Part shown: piece after piece, positions 24,310-32,698 of the stretch
How positions within the stretch are numbered: position 1 is the stretch's first letter
Layout: every line of letters starts with the position of its first letter
DNA from: Oscillospiraceae bacterium
Lineage (GTDB): Bacteria > Bacillota > Clostridia > Oscillospirales > Oscillospiraceae
Assembly (NCBI GenBank): GCA_015067525.1
Contig: SVMH01000013.1
Location: 1 to 43,415, forward strand
Reading direction: 5' to 3'
Length of the DNA: 43,415 nt
The notes under the pieces: generated by a model
What the model saw: the letters and a program-made list of their open reading frames with translations, nothing else
Database searches by the model: none
Told to the model about the DNA's origin: nothing
Translations under genes and position numbers: made by a program

Positions 24310-25824
24310 ATGAAAAAGACCATCTTGTTCTGCGGCATCCATCAGGAGACAGCATCCTTCAATCCCGTTCCCTCCACGGCGGAGCATTTCAAGCGCTTCG
24401 TCTGGGAGTGGGAAGGCGAGCACATGCTGCAGCGCTTCCGCGGCAACAAAAGCTCTATGGGCGGTCTGATCGCTGCGGCGGAGGATGCGGGTTTCGCGCT
24501 TCGCGGCAGCGCCTATCTGCGCGCCTACAGCGGCGGCCCCGTGCAGCAGAGTCTGGTGGACGCCTTTCTTGACCGCGTCCGGCAGGATCTGGCGGAGATC
24601 GGCCCTGTGGACGGCGTGCTGCTGGCCCTCCACGGCGCCACCCAGTCCGATGCCTCGGACGATGTGTGCGGCGATGTGCTCACCGCCATCCGCGCCATGG
24701 TGGGGGAGGAGGCCGTCATCGCCGCTTCCTGTGACCTGCACGCCAACGTGACGGAGCGCATGATGCGCGCCGCCGATTTTGTCAGCGGCTATCAGACCTA
24801 TCCCCATCTGGACGCCTATGAGACCGGCTTCCGCGCCGGAGCCCTTGCCGCGCGGAAGCTGCGCGGCGAGCCCACGCACATGGCATGGACGACCCTGCCC
24901 CAGATGGCCCCCGCCCACGGCTATACCACCGAGGCCGGCGGATTGAAAAAGCTGATGGACCGCGCCCACGCCATGGTGGCCGAGGGTAAGATCCTGGATT
25001 TCTCCATCTTTCAGGTGCAGCCCTGGCTGGATGTGGACTGCAGCGGCTCTGCCGTGGTAGTGGCTGCCGAAACCGAAGAGGCTGCCAAGGCGGCAGCGGC
25101 CGAGCTGGCGGCGGAGGAGTTCGCCCTGCGCGCCGAGCTGCAGGGCCCCAAATTGTGGTCTATTGAGGAGACCATCCGCGCCGCGCTGGAGAATCCGGAG
25201 GATAAACCCGTGGTGCTGGTGGACAGCGCCGACTCTCCCGGCGCCGGCTCCAACGGTGACAGTGCCGCCGTCATCGAGGGTCTGCTGCCCTACCGCGACA
25301 CGCTGCGCGCTGCTGTAGCGGTGGTGGATCCCGCGGCTGTGGCCAAGGCCTTTGCCCTCGGCGTAGGCGGTGAGGCCGACTTTACGCTGGGCGGCTCCAT
25401 CGCCCCCGAGCTGAGTGCGCCGGTGACCGTACCCGACTGCACCGTCAGGAGTCTGCACAGCGGTGAATTCATCATTCAGGGCCGCGCCAGTCACGGACAG
25501 ACCGTATCGATGGGCCGCAGCGCTGTGCTGCAGGCCGGTCAGCTGCAGATCGTGGTGTGCCACAGCTGCAGCAACAGCCGTGATCTGCAGGCGTTCCGCG
25601 GCGTCGGTGTGGAACCCACGCTGTGCCAGCTGGTCAGCGTCAAGGCCTGCACCTCCTTCCGTGCCAATTATGAGCCCATCGCCGCTCAGATCTGCAATGC
25701 CGATACCCCCGGTGCCGCCGGTGTGGACCTGCTGCGCCTGCCCTTCAAGCGCATCCCTCAGCCCTTCTATCCCTTCCGGGAGACCACGGAGGATATGATC
25801 CCCGCACCCGTCTGCCTGCGCTGA
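24310..25824 (+). CDS. M81-family metallopeptidase (MlrC/microcystinase-like), copy 3
   Basis: This third 504-residue paralogue has the same two-domain layout and ligands (E13, D142, H144, H166). It differs more from copies 1 and 2: it begins MKKTILFCGI, has DLHANV instead of DLHGNV, and residues 20-100 are again the most variable. TAAAGGAG precedes the ATG. It has its own promoter and a terminator shared with the convergent deacetylase gene. The separate regulation of three paralogues suggests different inducers or substrates (inference). Confidence 0.9.
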   Translation: MKKTILFCGIHQETASFNPVPSTAEHFKRFVWEWEGEHMLQRFRGNKSSMGGLIAAAEDAGFALRGSAYLRAYSGGPVQQSLVDAFLDRVRQDLAEIGPVDGVLLALHGATQSDASDDVCGDVLTAIRAMVGEEAVIAASCDLHANVTERMMRAADFVSGYQTYPHLDAYETGFRAGALAARKLRGEPTHMAWTTLPQMAPAHGYTTEAGGLKKLMDRAHAMVAEGKILDFSIFQVQPWLDVDCSGSAVVVAAETEEAAKAAAAELAAEEFALRAELQGPKLWSIEETIRAALENPEDKPVVLVDSADSPGAGSNGDSAAVIEGLLPYRDTLRAAVAVVDPAAVAKAFALGVGGEADFTLGGSIAPELSAPVTVPDCTVRSLHSGEFIIQGRASHGQTVSMGRSAVLQAGQLQIVVCHSCSNSRDLQAFRGVGVEPTLCQLVSVKACTSFRANYEPIAAQICNADTPGAAGVDLLRLPFKRIPQPFYPFRETTEDMIPAPVCLR

Positions 25825-25835
25825 ATGTGAAACAT

Positions 25836-25867
25836 AAAAGCCTCACCCGTTTTCGGGTGAGGCTTTT
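25836..25867. terminator. Bidirectional terminator, M81 copy 3 / deacetylase
   Basis: AAAAGCCTCACCCG / CGGGTGAGGCTTTT (25836-25849 and 25854-25867) is a perfect 14-bp stem with a TTTT loop between convergent genes. Confidence 0.92.
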
Positions 25868-25868
25868 G

Positions 25869-26645
25869 TTACGTTTCGGCGGCAAACTGCCGTCCTGTGT
25901 GGTCAATGGTGTAGTTCTCCCAATAAATGAGCTGCGAGATGGGTACCACCGTCAGCCCCTTTTGAATGAGACATTCCAGCACCTCCGGCAGCGCTTCGGG
26001 GGTGTGGAGGGCGGCGTTGTGGAACAGTACGATGCTGCCCTGTTCCGCCTTGCCGGTGACGCGGTCGCAGATGGTTTTGGCGTCGTAATCCTTCCAGTCC
26101 AGACTGTCCACATCCCACTGGATGGGCTCCATGGCCATGGAGCGGATGGCGGCGATCACGTGGTCGTCGTACTCTCCGTAGGGGCAGCGGATCAGCGTGG
26201 GCGTCACGCCGGTGACGGCGGCGATCTTCTCGTTGCAGGCCGTCACGTCGGCCACGATCTCCTGAGCCGTCATGGTGTTGTAGTGGTCGTGATGGTCCGA
26301 GTGGTTCATTACTTCGTGGCCGGCATCGTGCAGCGCTTTGACGGATTCGGGGTACTTTTCCACCCAGTCGCCCACCACAAAGAAGGTGGTCTTCACGTTG
26401 TATTTAGCCAGAATGTCGATGAGCAGCTGCGTGTCCTCGTTGCCCCACGCCGCGTCAAAGGAGATGGAGCACAGGGGCTGCTCGCACGCCACCGAGTAGA
26501 TGGGCAGCTGCCGCTCGGTGGCCGCGGCGGTGACGGCTGCGGGGTAGGTGACGGCGCAGAACAGAGCCGCCGCCATGAAAAGCACCGACAGCCACGCAAC
26601 GTGACTGCGGCGCAGCAGCAAAATTTTCACACGGTGAGAGCGCAT
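25869..26645 (-). CDS. Polysaccharide deacetylase (NodB/CE4 domain), membrane-anchored
   Basis: The 258 residues have a basic N-terminus and one hydrophobic helix (about 17-40), then a NodB domain on the outer side. Motif 1 is SFDAAWGNEDT (D64), motif 2 NHSDHH (metal ligands H115 and H119), motif 3 RCPYGEYDD, and the later IVLFHN. The second Asp of the usual TFDDGP motif is replaced, as in the sporulation-type PdaB-like subgroup. It likely removes acetyl groups from peptidoglycan or another amino sugar polymer; a sporulation role is possible but not shown. It lies downstream of the HTH gene but after a terminator. Confidence 0.9.
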   Translation of the reverse strand: MRSHRVKILLLRRSHVAWLSVLFMAAALFCAVTYPAAVTAAATERQLPIYSVACEQPLCSISFDAAWGNEDTQLLIDILAKYNVKTTFFVVGDWVEKYPESVKALHDAGHEVMNHSDHHDHYNTMTAQEIVADVTACNEKIAAVTGVTPTLIRCPYGEYDDHVIAAIRSMAMEPIQWDVDSLDWKDYDAKTICDRVTGKAEQGSIVLFHNAALHTPEALPEVLECLIQKGLTVVPISQLIYWENYTIDHTGRQFAAET

Positions 26646-26712
26646 AGAAAGCCCGCCTTTCTTTTTTTGCTATGGATATGCATCGGCGGCTTCGGTTATG
26701 CGGGAAAAGAAA

Positions 26713-26734
26713 AAAGCGCCCCGCAGGGCGCTTT
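26713..26734 (-). terminator. Terminator of the HTH regulator gene
   Basis: AAAGCGCCC / GGGCGCTTT (26713-26721 and 26726-26734). On the minus strand a T-rich tail follows, so it ends the HTH gene before the deacetylase gene. Confidence 0.85.
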
Positions 26735-26748
26735 GATGATATGCGGAT

Positions 26749-27135
26749 TCAGCGCAGGCCGTCGGCGTCGGCGGACACGTTGACGCTGGGCATGCCGTAA
26801 GCGTCGTTGCTGGGCGCGGACAGCTCCGTGCAGCGGTCGTATTCCACCTGCATCACGGCCTTGATGGTGTGGCGGCCGTAGTCGTCCAGCTGGGAATACT
26901 GGTTGAACAGCCGCTGGGTCTCCTCCGTCAGATAGAAGGAGGCGTCGTCGCTGAGGGCCTTGATGCCCAGAGCGCGGCAGATCTGCACCACCGTGTCGAA
27001 GGAGGAACCGCCGATGCCGTTGTGCAGCGCGCTGTTGATGGTGGACAGGGGGATGTTGACGGCAAAAGCGAACTGACGCACGCTCTTATACTGCCGCGCG
27101 ATCTCCGTGCGAACAATTTTAGTCAGATTATCCAT
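26749..27135 (-). CDS. XRE-like helix-turn-helix regulator
   Basis: This is a 128-residue protein with an N-terminal Cro/C1-type HTH (KSVRQFAFAVNIPLSTINSALHNGI, about residues 17-41), a short helical middle with TQRLFNQYSQLDDYGRHTIKAVM, and a polar tail. The start is ATG with AGAGGGTC upstream. A strong promoter lies upstream, and it is monocistronic. Targets are unknown; the divergent YihY operon and the downstream deacetylase are the nearest candidates. Confidence 0.87.
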   Translation of the reverse strand: MDNLTKIVRTEIARQYKSVRQFAFAVNIPLSTINSALHNGIGGSSFDTVVQICRALGIKALSDDASFYLTEETQRLFNQYSQLDDYGRHTIKAVMQVEYDRCTELSAPSNDAYGMPSVNVSADADGLR

Positions 27136-27195
27136 AAATAGACCCTCTTTACAAATAATACATATGTTTATGGAACCCTACGTTTTGTAGCTGTC

Positions 27196-27224
27196 ATTAT
27201 AGCATGAGCGCCAAAAAAGGCCAA
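27196..27224 (-). promoter_or_regulatory. Promoter of the HTH regulator gene
   Basis: On the minus strand TTGGCC (27219-27224), a 17-bp spacer and TATAAT (27196-27201). Confidence 0.78.
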
Positions 27225-27345
27225 GCATAAAAATCGCTTTTCCGAAAAATTTAACTTTTATCATAAGACGGCCCAAACCTCGCCCCCTTTTTTGGGCAGT
27301 TTGGCGGAAATATTTGGAAATTGAAGAAAAGACGCAAAATGTTGT

Positions 27346-27363
27346 TTTTGCCGTTTGGCAAAA
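27346..27363 (+). promoter_or_regulatory. Inverted repeat upstream of the YihY gene
   Basis: TTTTGCC / GGCAAAA (27346-27352 and 27357-27363) with a GTTT loop lies 24 bases before the GTG start. It could be an operator or an mRNA hairpin; no good promoter was recognised in this 250-base gap on the forward strand. Confidence 0.35.
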
Positions 27364-27387
27364 GGTGCTTTTCATCCGGAGGTGTTT

Positions 27388-28233
27388 GTGATAAAATACT
27401 GCAAAACAGGCTCATTTCAGCGCCTTTGCCGGATAGTGCGGCAGCTGCTGCGCCGTTACCGCGATCACGGCGTGGCCCGCAGCTGCGCTGCACTGACGTA
27501 TTATCTGGTCTTTGCGGCCTTTCCGCTGCTGTTGCTGTTGGGCACGCTGCCCGGTGCGCTGGGGCTGGAGAGCGAGAGCCTGCTGCGCTCGCTGGAGCGG
27601 ATCGTGCCGCAGCAGGTTACAGCGCTGGTGGGGCAGTACTGGGCGGATGTGGCGCAGGGAGGCGGGCAGCGGCTTTTGTGGTCCAGCCTGATTTTTTCCC
27701 TGTGGCTGCCCATGCGGGCCACGGACTGTCTGCTGTATGCTCTGCGCCGTGCCTTCGGCGCGCTGCGCCCGTCCGGCTTCAGCCAGAAACTGCGCACGCT
27801 GCTCTTTACCGTGTGGCTCATGGTCACGCTGGCCCTTGCGCTGCTGCTCATCACCGTGGGCCGCCGTGCGCTGGTGTATGTGTCGGGTCGTCTGGGCCTG
27901 CCGGACTGGGTGGCGCTCACGTGGAATGCGGCGCGCTTCGTGCTGCTGGGCCTTGTACTGGCGGCGGCGCTGGCAATCCTTTATATGCTGGCGCTGGGTA
28001 AACGCCGCCCTCTTCGTCAGGTGGCGCCGGGCGTGGCGGTGTCGCTGGCATCGTGGATGGTGCTTTCGGCGGGATTTTCGTATTATGTGGAGCATATGGC
28101 CGGTTATGCCGCGCTGTACGGTTCCGTGACCGCGGTAGTGGTAACGCTGCTGTGGCTGTATATGAGCGGCTTGGTGCTCATCATGGGTGCCGAGCTCAAC
28201 GCGGTGCTGCGTGCAGTAGGACGCAGCAGATAA
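27388..28233 (+). CDS. YihY/BrkB-family membrane protein
   Basis: This integral membrane protein of 281 residues has about six helices and the family features SCAALTYYLVFAAFPLLLLL near the N-terminus and the C-terminal YAALYGSVTAVVVTLLWLYM and GAELNAVL. The family was once called ribonuclease BN, but that activity belongs elsewhere; its role is unclear. The GTG at 27388 is chosen because CGGAGG lies 5 bases upstream. trkA follows after 17 bases, so it heads a three-gene operon. Confidence 0.9.
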   Translation: MIKYCKTGSFQRLCRIVRQLLRRYRDHGVARSCAALTYYLVFAAFPLLLLLGTLPGALGLESESLLRSLERIVPQQVTALVGQYWADVAQGGGQRLLWSSLIFSLWLPMRATDCLLYALRRAFGALRPSGFSQKLRTLLFTVWLMVTLALALLLITVGRRALVYVSGRLGLPDWVALTWNAARFVLLGLVLAAALAILYMLALGKRRPLRQVAPGVAVSLASWMVLSAGFSYYVEHMAGYAALYGSVTAVVVTLLWLYMSGLVLIMGAELNAVLRAVGRSR

Positions 28234-28250
28234 AAAAGGAGGAAAGACCC

Positions 28251-29612
28251 ATGCGGATCATTATCATCGGCAGCGGCAAGGTGGGCTACGCCATTGCCAG
28301 CCAGATGGCGCTGGAAAAACACGACGTGGTGCTGGTGGACGGCAACGCCGCGGCCCTGCAGAAGGCGGACAGCGCGCTGGACGTCATGTGCGTGGAGGGC
28401 AACGGCGCCAGCATCAGCGTGCTCAAAAGCGCCGGCGCGGCTCAGGCGGATCTGGTCATCGCCGTTACCAACAGCGATGAGACCAATCTGGTCTGCTGTC
28501 TGATCGCCAAAAAGCTGGGCGCCGGACATACTATCGCCCGCGTGCGCAACACCGACTACCGGGGCGATGCGGATATGCTCAAGCGGGAGATCGGCCTGGA
28601 CATGGTCATCAATCCCGACCTGGCGGCCGCCCGCGAGATCGCCCGCATCATCAGCTTCCCCGCGGCCTTTTCCGTAGAGCCCTTTGCCCGGGGCCGCATC
28701 GATATGATCGGCTTCTATGTCTCGGCCAAGGATGCCCTCTCCGGTGTGCCGCTGAGTACCTTTAACCGCAACCGCATTGCCGAGGTGCTGTTCTGTGCCG
28801 CCGAGCACGAGGGTGAGTATGTGATCCCCGATGGCAATTTTGTCCCCCAGCCCGGTGACCGCCTCTACATGGTGGGCTCCAAGGCCGAGCTTTTGAAGAT
28901 GCTCAAGGGCATGGGCCGCACGCTGCAGCGGGTGAAGGATGTGTCGCTGCTGGGCGGCAGCCGCATCGCCATGTATCTGACGTGGGAGCTGCAGAAAGCC
29001 AATACCCGGGTGCGCATCGTGGAAAAGGAGTGGGCCGACTGTACCATTCTGGCAGATGAGCTGCCCGGCGCCATGGTCATCCACGGTGACGGTACCGACA
29101 GAGAGCTCATCGCCAGCGAGGGTATTTTTAATGTGGATGCGTTCGTGTCCCTCACCGGCCGCGACGAGGAAAACCTCCTCATGGCGCTGATGGCCCGCCG
29201 CGCCGGCGTTGCCAAGGTGCTGGCCAAGATGAACCGCCCCGGTTATCTGGATCTGGTGCGTGACACCGGCATTGAAAGCATCATCACGCCCCGGAATATC
29301 GTGGCCAATCAGATCACAAGCTATGTCCGTGCGCTGGCCAACTCCGAGGGCAGCGCGGTGGAGAGCCTGTACCGCCTGTTGGACGGCACGGTAGAGGCGC
29401 TGGAATTCACCGCCACCGCCAGCAGCCGCGGTCTGCTGGGCGTGCCGCTGAAGGATCTGCACCTGAAAAAGGGCGTGCTGCTGGCTGCCGTCAGCCGCAG
29501 CGGCAAGACCGTCATCCCCGGCGGCATGACCACCATCGAAGAAGGCGACAGCGTGGTGGTGGTGACCCGCACCACCGGCCTGAAGGATCTGCAGGATATT
29601 CTGGCCGACTGA
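28251..29612 (+). CDS. trkA: Trk/Ktr potassium uptake regulatory subunit TrkA
   Basis: TrkA is the cytosolic nucleotide-binding gate of TrkH/TrkG potassium channels. The 453 residues contain two tandem RCK units: the first Rossmann site is IIGSGKVGYAIA (residues about 5-16), followed by TrkA_C with the PEP...GDRLYMVG type segment, then a second N-domain (LLGGSRIAMYLTWEL) and second C-domain. The second domain lacks the full GxGxxG, which is common. AAAAGGAGG precedes the ATG at 28251. No trkH gene is in the window, so its partner is encoded elsewhere. Confidence 0.95.
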   Translation: MRIIIIGSGKVGYAIASQMALEKHDVVLVDGNAAALQKADSALDVMCVEGNGASISVLKSAGAAQADLVIAVTNSDETNLVCCLIAKKLGAGHTIARVRNTDYRGDADMLKREIGLDMVINPDLAAAREIARIISFPAAFSVEPFARGRIDMIGFYVSAKDALSGVPLSTFNRNRIAEVLFCAAEHEGEYVIPDGNFVPQPGDRLYMVGSKAELLKMLKGMGRTLQRVKDVSLLGGSRIAMYLTWELQKANTRVRIVEKEWADCTILADELPGAMVIHGDGTDRELIASEGIFNVDAFVSLTGRDEENLLMALMARRAGVAKVLAKMNRPGYLDLVRDTGIESIITPRNIVANQITSYVRALANSEGSAVESLYRLLDGTVEALEFTATASSRGLLGVPLKDLHLKKGVLLAAVSRSGKTVIPGGMTTIEEGDSVVVVTRTTGLKDLQDILAD

Positions 29613-29639
29613 CGCCGCCATCAAGAAAGGAACCCAACC

Positions 29640-30866
29640 ATGGAACAGAAACTGCGTGAATACGCCGCGCTTCTGGCGCAGGTCGGCCTGAACATCCAGC
29701 CCGGTCAGACTCTCATCATCTCCTCTCCCGTGGAGTGTGCCCACTTTGCCCGCCTGTGCGCGTCCGCCGCCTATGACGCCGGCTGCCGCGAGGTGGTTAT
29801 GAACTGGCACGATGATTTCCTGGCCCGGGAGAAATTCCTCCGCGCCGACAGCACCGTCTTTGACGATGTGCCCCAGTGGCGCCGCCACTTCTTCAACGAT
29901 TACGCCCAGCAGGGCGCCGCCTATCTCTCCATCGCTGCTGAGGATCCCGAGCATCTTCTGGGCGTGGATCCGGACCGTCTGATCCGCTCCCAGCGCGCCG
30001 GCGGCAAGGCGCTGGAACCCTTTTACCGCCTGCAGATGAGCAGCGGCTTCCCCTGGTGCATCGCCTCCATTCCCATTCCCAACTGGGCCTGCCGCGTCTT
30101 CCCCGATCTGCCGGTGGAGGAGGCCATGGACAAGCTGTGGGATGCCATCTTCCACACTATGCGCATCACCGGCGACGGCAAGAGCGCGGAGCGCTGGCGG
30201 GAGCATATCGACATGCTGGCGCAGCGCAAGGAAAAGCTCAACGCCCTGCGCCTGCACACCCTGCGCTACACCAATTCTCTGGGCACCGACCTGACGGTGG
30301 AACTGCCCGAGGATCATATCTGGGAGTCCGGCGACGACGTGACCCAGTCCAGCCAGACCTTCGTGGCCAACATGCCCACCGAGGAGATCTTCACCGCGCC
30401 CCTGCGCCATGGCGTCAACGGCGTGGTGTATGCCTCCATGCCGCTGGTGCATGACGGCAACATCATCGACGGCTTCCACTTCGTGGTCAAAGACGGCCAG
30501 ATCGTGGAGGCCGTGGCCGAAAAGGGCGAGGACGTGCTGCGCTCGGCCATCAGCGTGGATGAGGGCGCGGCCTACTTCGGCGAGGTGGCGCTGGTGCCCT
30601 ATGAGAGCCCCATCTCCAACTTGCAGCTCCTTTTCTACAACACCCTCTTTGACGAGAACGCCGCCTGCCATATCGCTTTCGGCGAAGCTTATCCCTGCAT
30701 CACCGGCGGCCGCGACATGACCAAGGAGCAGCTCAAGGAAAGGGGCCTCAACGACTCCATCACCCATGTGGACTTCATGATCGGCACCGCCGACCTTTCC
30801 ATCGTGGGCACCACCCGCGACGGACATCAGGTCCCCATTTTCGTCAACGGCAATTTTGCCATCTGA
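29640..30866 (+). CDS. M29-family aminopeptidase (AmpS/PepS-like)
   Basis: This cytosolic metallo-aminopeptidase of 408 residues matches the family length. Metal-binding positions are visible in order: Glu in NMPTEEIFTAP (about 244-254), Glu in FGEVALVP (about 313), His in AACHIAFGEAYP (about 345), and His/Asp in HVDFMIG (about 377-383). It removes N-terminal residues from peptides. AAAGGAACC precedes the ATG. It is the last gene of the yihY-trkA operon, 27 bases after trkA, and a strong terminator follows. Confidence 0.94.
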   Translation: MEQKLREYAALLAQVGLNIQPGQTLIISSPVECAHFARLCASAAYDAGCREVVMNWHDDFLAREKFLRADSTVFDDVPQWRRHFFNDYAQQGAAYLSIAAEDPEHLLGVDPDRLIRSQRAGGKALEPFYRLQMSSGFPWCIASIPIPNWACRVFPDLPVEEAMDKLWDAIFHTMRITGDGKSAERWREHIDMLAQRKEKLNALRLHTLRYTNSLGTDLTVELPEDHIWESGDDVTQSSQTFVANMPTEEIFTAPLRHGVNGVVYASMPLVHDGNIIDGFHFVVKDGQIVEAVAEKGEDVLRSAISVDEGAAYFGEVALVPYESPISNLQLLFYNTLFDENAACHIAFGEAYPCITGGRDMTKEQLKERGLNDSITHVDFMIGTADLSIVGTTRDGHQVPIFVNGNFAI

Positions 30867-30891
30867 CGGGATTCCCATCTGTCATTTCCCA

Positions 30892-30919
30892 AGGGAGCGG
30901 CGTTCGCCGCTCCCTTTTT
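30892..30919 (+). terminator. Terminator of the yihY-trkA-M29 operon
   Basis: GGGAGCGGC / GCCGCTCCC (30893-30901 and 30906-30914) with a GTTC loop and TTTTT. Confidence 0.93.
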
Positions 30920-31003
30920 CGTGAAAACGACGGAAATGAAGCGGCCTGTTTTGTGAATAAACACGATATTTTTCGAAAAAGCCAAAAATGCAGTTGAATT
31001 CTG

Positions 31004-31032
31004 TTGCAAATCCTTGCAAATAAAAATATAAT
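31004..31032 (+). promoter_or_regulatory. Promoter of the GDPD-like lipoprotein gene
   Basis: TTGCAA (31004-31009), a 17-bp spacer and TATAAT (31027-31032). The -35 is part of a direct repeat TTGCAAAT-CC-TTGCAAAT (31004-31021), a possible regulator site. Confidence 0.82.
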
Positions 31033-31080
31033 ATGCTTTGCGCGAAACGGCGCAAACCTAAGCATTTTCAGGAGGTCAAG

Positions 31081-32445
31081 ATGAAAAAGACATTGAGCTT
31101 TATCCTCGCTGCCGTGATGGTCCTGATGATGGTGCTGCCCCTGACCGGCTGCGGCGCTTCTCTGAGCGACTATACCATCATCACTCCCGACGACGGCATG
31201 GAGCGTACTTATAACGCCGCCCGTGAGCTGCAGAAGTATATCAAGAGCACCACGGAGGAGAACGTGCGTATCTCCACCAACGCTGCCGGTGCGGAGATGG
31301 CGGTCTACGTCGGCCAGGTGGAAAACGATGTGGTCAGCGCCGCCATCAAGGATGAGTTTGCCACCCCCATGGACTATGTCATCAAGGTGGTGGGCAAGGA
31401 TATCGTGGTGGCCGGCGCCTCCACCTTTGCCAACGCTGCCGCTATGGATAAGATGATCTCCCTTCTCAAGAGCGAGGAGATGAAGATCAAGGACGGTTAC
31501 GAGTATGAGTTCCACTTCCTGGATACCTACGAGATGAACCCCCTGGTCACCAACCCCGAGTCCTTCCAGCCCGTGTGGGCCAAGGATCACACCACTCCCG
31601 ACTGGCTCTTTGACCAGAAGGAGAAGATCTACGCTGTTACCCATAAGGATTCTACCCGCCTGAGCGTGGTTTCCCACCGCTGTGACTTCGTGTATTATCC
31701 CGAGGGCACCGTGGAGGCGGTTCTCAGCTGCATCATGTCCGGTGTGGACGCCATCGAGCTGGATATCCAGCTGACCAAGGACAACATCCCCGTGGTGCGC
31801 CACGATGAAAAGCTGGCCCGCAATACCAACTTCGGCTCCAGAGCCGGCAAGAACGGCCTGCCCACCTCCGACTCCATCGGTGACTGGACCTATGAGCAGC
31901 TCCAGCAGCTCAATGTCACCATGAACAGCGGCGCTATGACCGAGTACAAGATCCCCACCCTGTATGAGGTGCTGCTGCTGGCCGGCCAGTATGACTCCCT
32001 GCTGACGCTGGATGAAAAGGCCGATGAGGTCACCACGCCTGTCTTTGCCGCCACCGACAGCACCTGTACGCTGGAGGAAATGACGGTTTACGGCCAGATG
32101 ACCGAGTCCCTGGATAACCTGATCTACTATTACCGCTACTGGAAGGGTCAGGGCAGCCGTGACATCTTCATGAACGTGGAGGGTATGTCCGACACGTACT
32201 ATGAGATGGCCGACTTCTGGTTCGACTGCGAAGAGGACGGCGGTATGAACAAGGTGTTTACACCCTGGAACGATGCCCGCTACAAGGCCTGGGGCTATGC
32301 CGGCTCCGGTGAGAATGACCGCTTCTGGAACATGTGGTATAACGACGAAGGCACCCGCACCACCTGGTCCAACAAGGCGGTGCCCGCCATTATGTTCGTG
32401 GCCAAGACCTATCAGCCCAACGATTATTCCCGCCTGCTGGGCTGA
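31081..32445 (+). CDS. Lipoprotein with degenerate glycerophosphodiester phosphodiesterase domain
   Basis: The 454 residues start with a lipoprotein signal (lipobox LTGC, C24). Residues about 25-160 form an N-terminal alpha/beta domain I do not recognise. From residue 198 it follows the GDPD pattern: SHRCDFVYYPEGT (H199, R200), IELDIQLTKDNIPVVRHDE (E226, D228, H241, D242). Both catalytic His and the E-x-D metal pair are kept, but HRG is HRC, PENT is PEGT, and the later E-x-K strand reads LDEK. So the fold is likely, the activity less sure. The ATG follows AGGAGG. It is monocistronic with its own strong promoter and terminator. Likely acts on the outer surface. Confidence 0.78.
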   Translation: MKKTLSFILAAVMVLMMVLPLTGCGASLSDYTIITPDDGMERTYNAARELQKYIKSTTEENVRISTNAAGAEMAVYVGQVENDVVSAAIKDEFATPMDYVIKVVGKDIVVAGASTFANAAAMDKMISLLKSEEMKIKDGYEYEFHFLDTYEMNPLVTNPESFQPVWAKDHTTPDWLFDQKEKIYAVTHKDSTRLSVVSHRCDFVYYPEGTVEAVLSCIMSGVDAIELDIQLTKDNIPVVRHDEKLARNTNFGSRAGKNGLPTSDSIGDWTYEQLQQLNVTMNSGAMTEYKIPTLYEVLLLAGQYDSLLTLDEKADEVTTPVFAATDSTCTLEEMTVYGQMTESLDNLIYYYRYWKGQGSRDIFMNVEGMSDTYYEMADFWFDCEEDGGMNKVFTPWNDARYKAWGYAGSGENDRFWNMWYNDEGTRTTWSNKAVPAIMFVAKTYQPNDYSRLLG

Positions 32446-32470
32446 GTAAAAATCCAATCCTGTATCGATG

Positions 32471-32508
32471 AAAAGGAGGCGTCCGCCGCAGCGGACGCCT
32501 CCTTTTTT
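32471..32508 (+). terminator. Terminator of the GDPD-like gene
   Basis: AAAAGGAGGCGTCCGC / GCGGACGCCTCCTTTT (32471-32486 and 32491-32506) with a CGCA loop and a T-run. Confidence 0.93.
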
Positions 32509-32664
32509 GTGTCTGTCGGTCTGGCAGCAGCCGAGTTGCCCCGCAAAGTTGTGAATAAAAAAGGGAATTGGCGTTTCCTTTGGTCAATTTCCCACAAATA
32601 AGCAGTTATTTTTGTTTAAGCCGACGAAAAAGGCAAAATCAAAAGCGAATCCTGTGGATTTTTA

Positions 32665-32692
32665 TTGCAAATATTTGCGTTTGTTGTATAAT
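32665..32692 (+). promoter_or_regulatory. Promoter of the giant beta-helix gene
   Basis: TTGCAA (32665-32670), a 16-bp spacer and TATAAT (32687-32692). The -35 overlaps a perfect palindrome GCAAATATTTGC (32667-32678), a possible operator, and resembles the TTGCAAAT boxes before the GDPD-like gene. Confidence 0.8.
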
Positions 32693-32698
32693 ATAAGG

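Noticed and set aside
22885-25563. An 892-codon open frame on the minus strand across yibE/F and M81 copy 3
   Set aside because: It crosses two terminators and two well-supported genes and encodes His/Gln-rich sequence without any domain; it is a shadow frame.
18235-25824. Transposon-driven duplication of the M81 genes
   Set aside because: No transposase, terminal inverted repeats or target duplications were seen around the copies; ordinary tandem duplication with later insertion or rearrangement is enough.
28104-30878. A 924-codon open frame on the minus strand across trkA and the M29 gene
   Set aside because: It lies opposite two complete, well-recognised genes in an operon and has no coding hallmarks.
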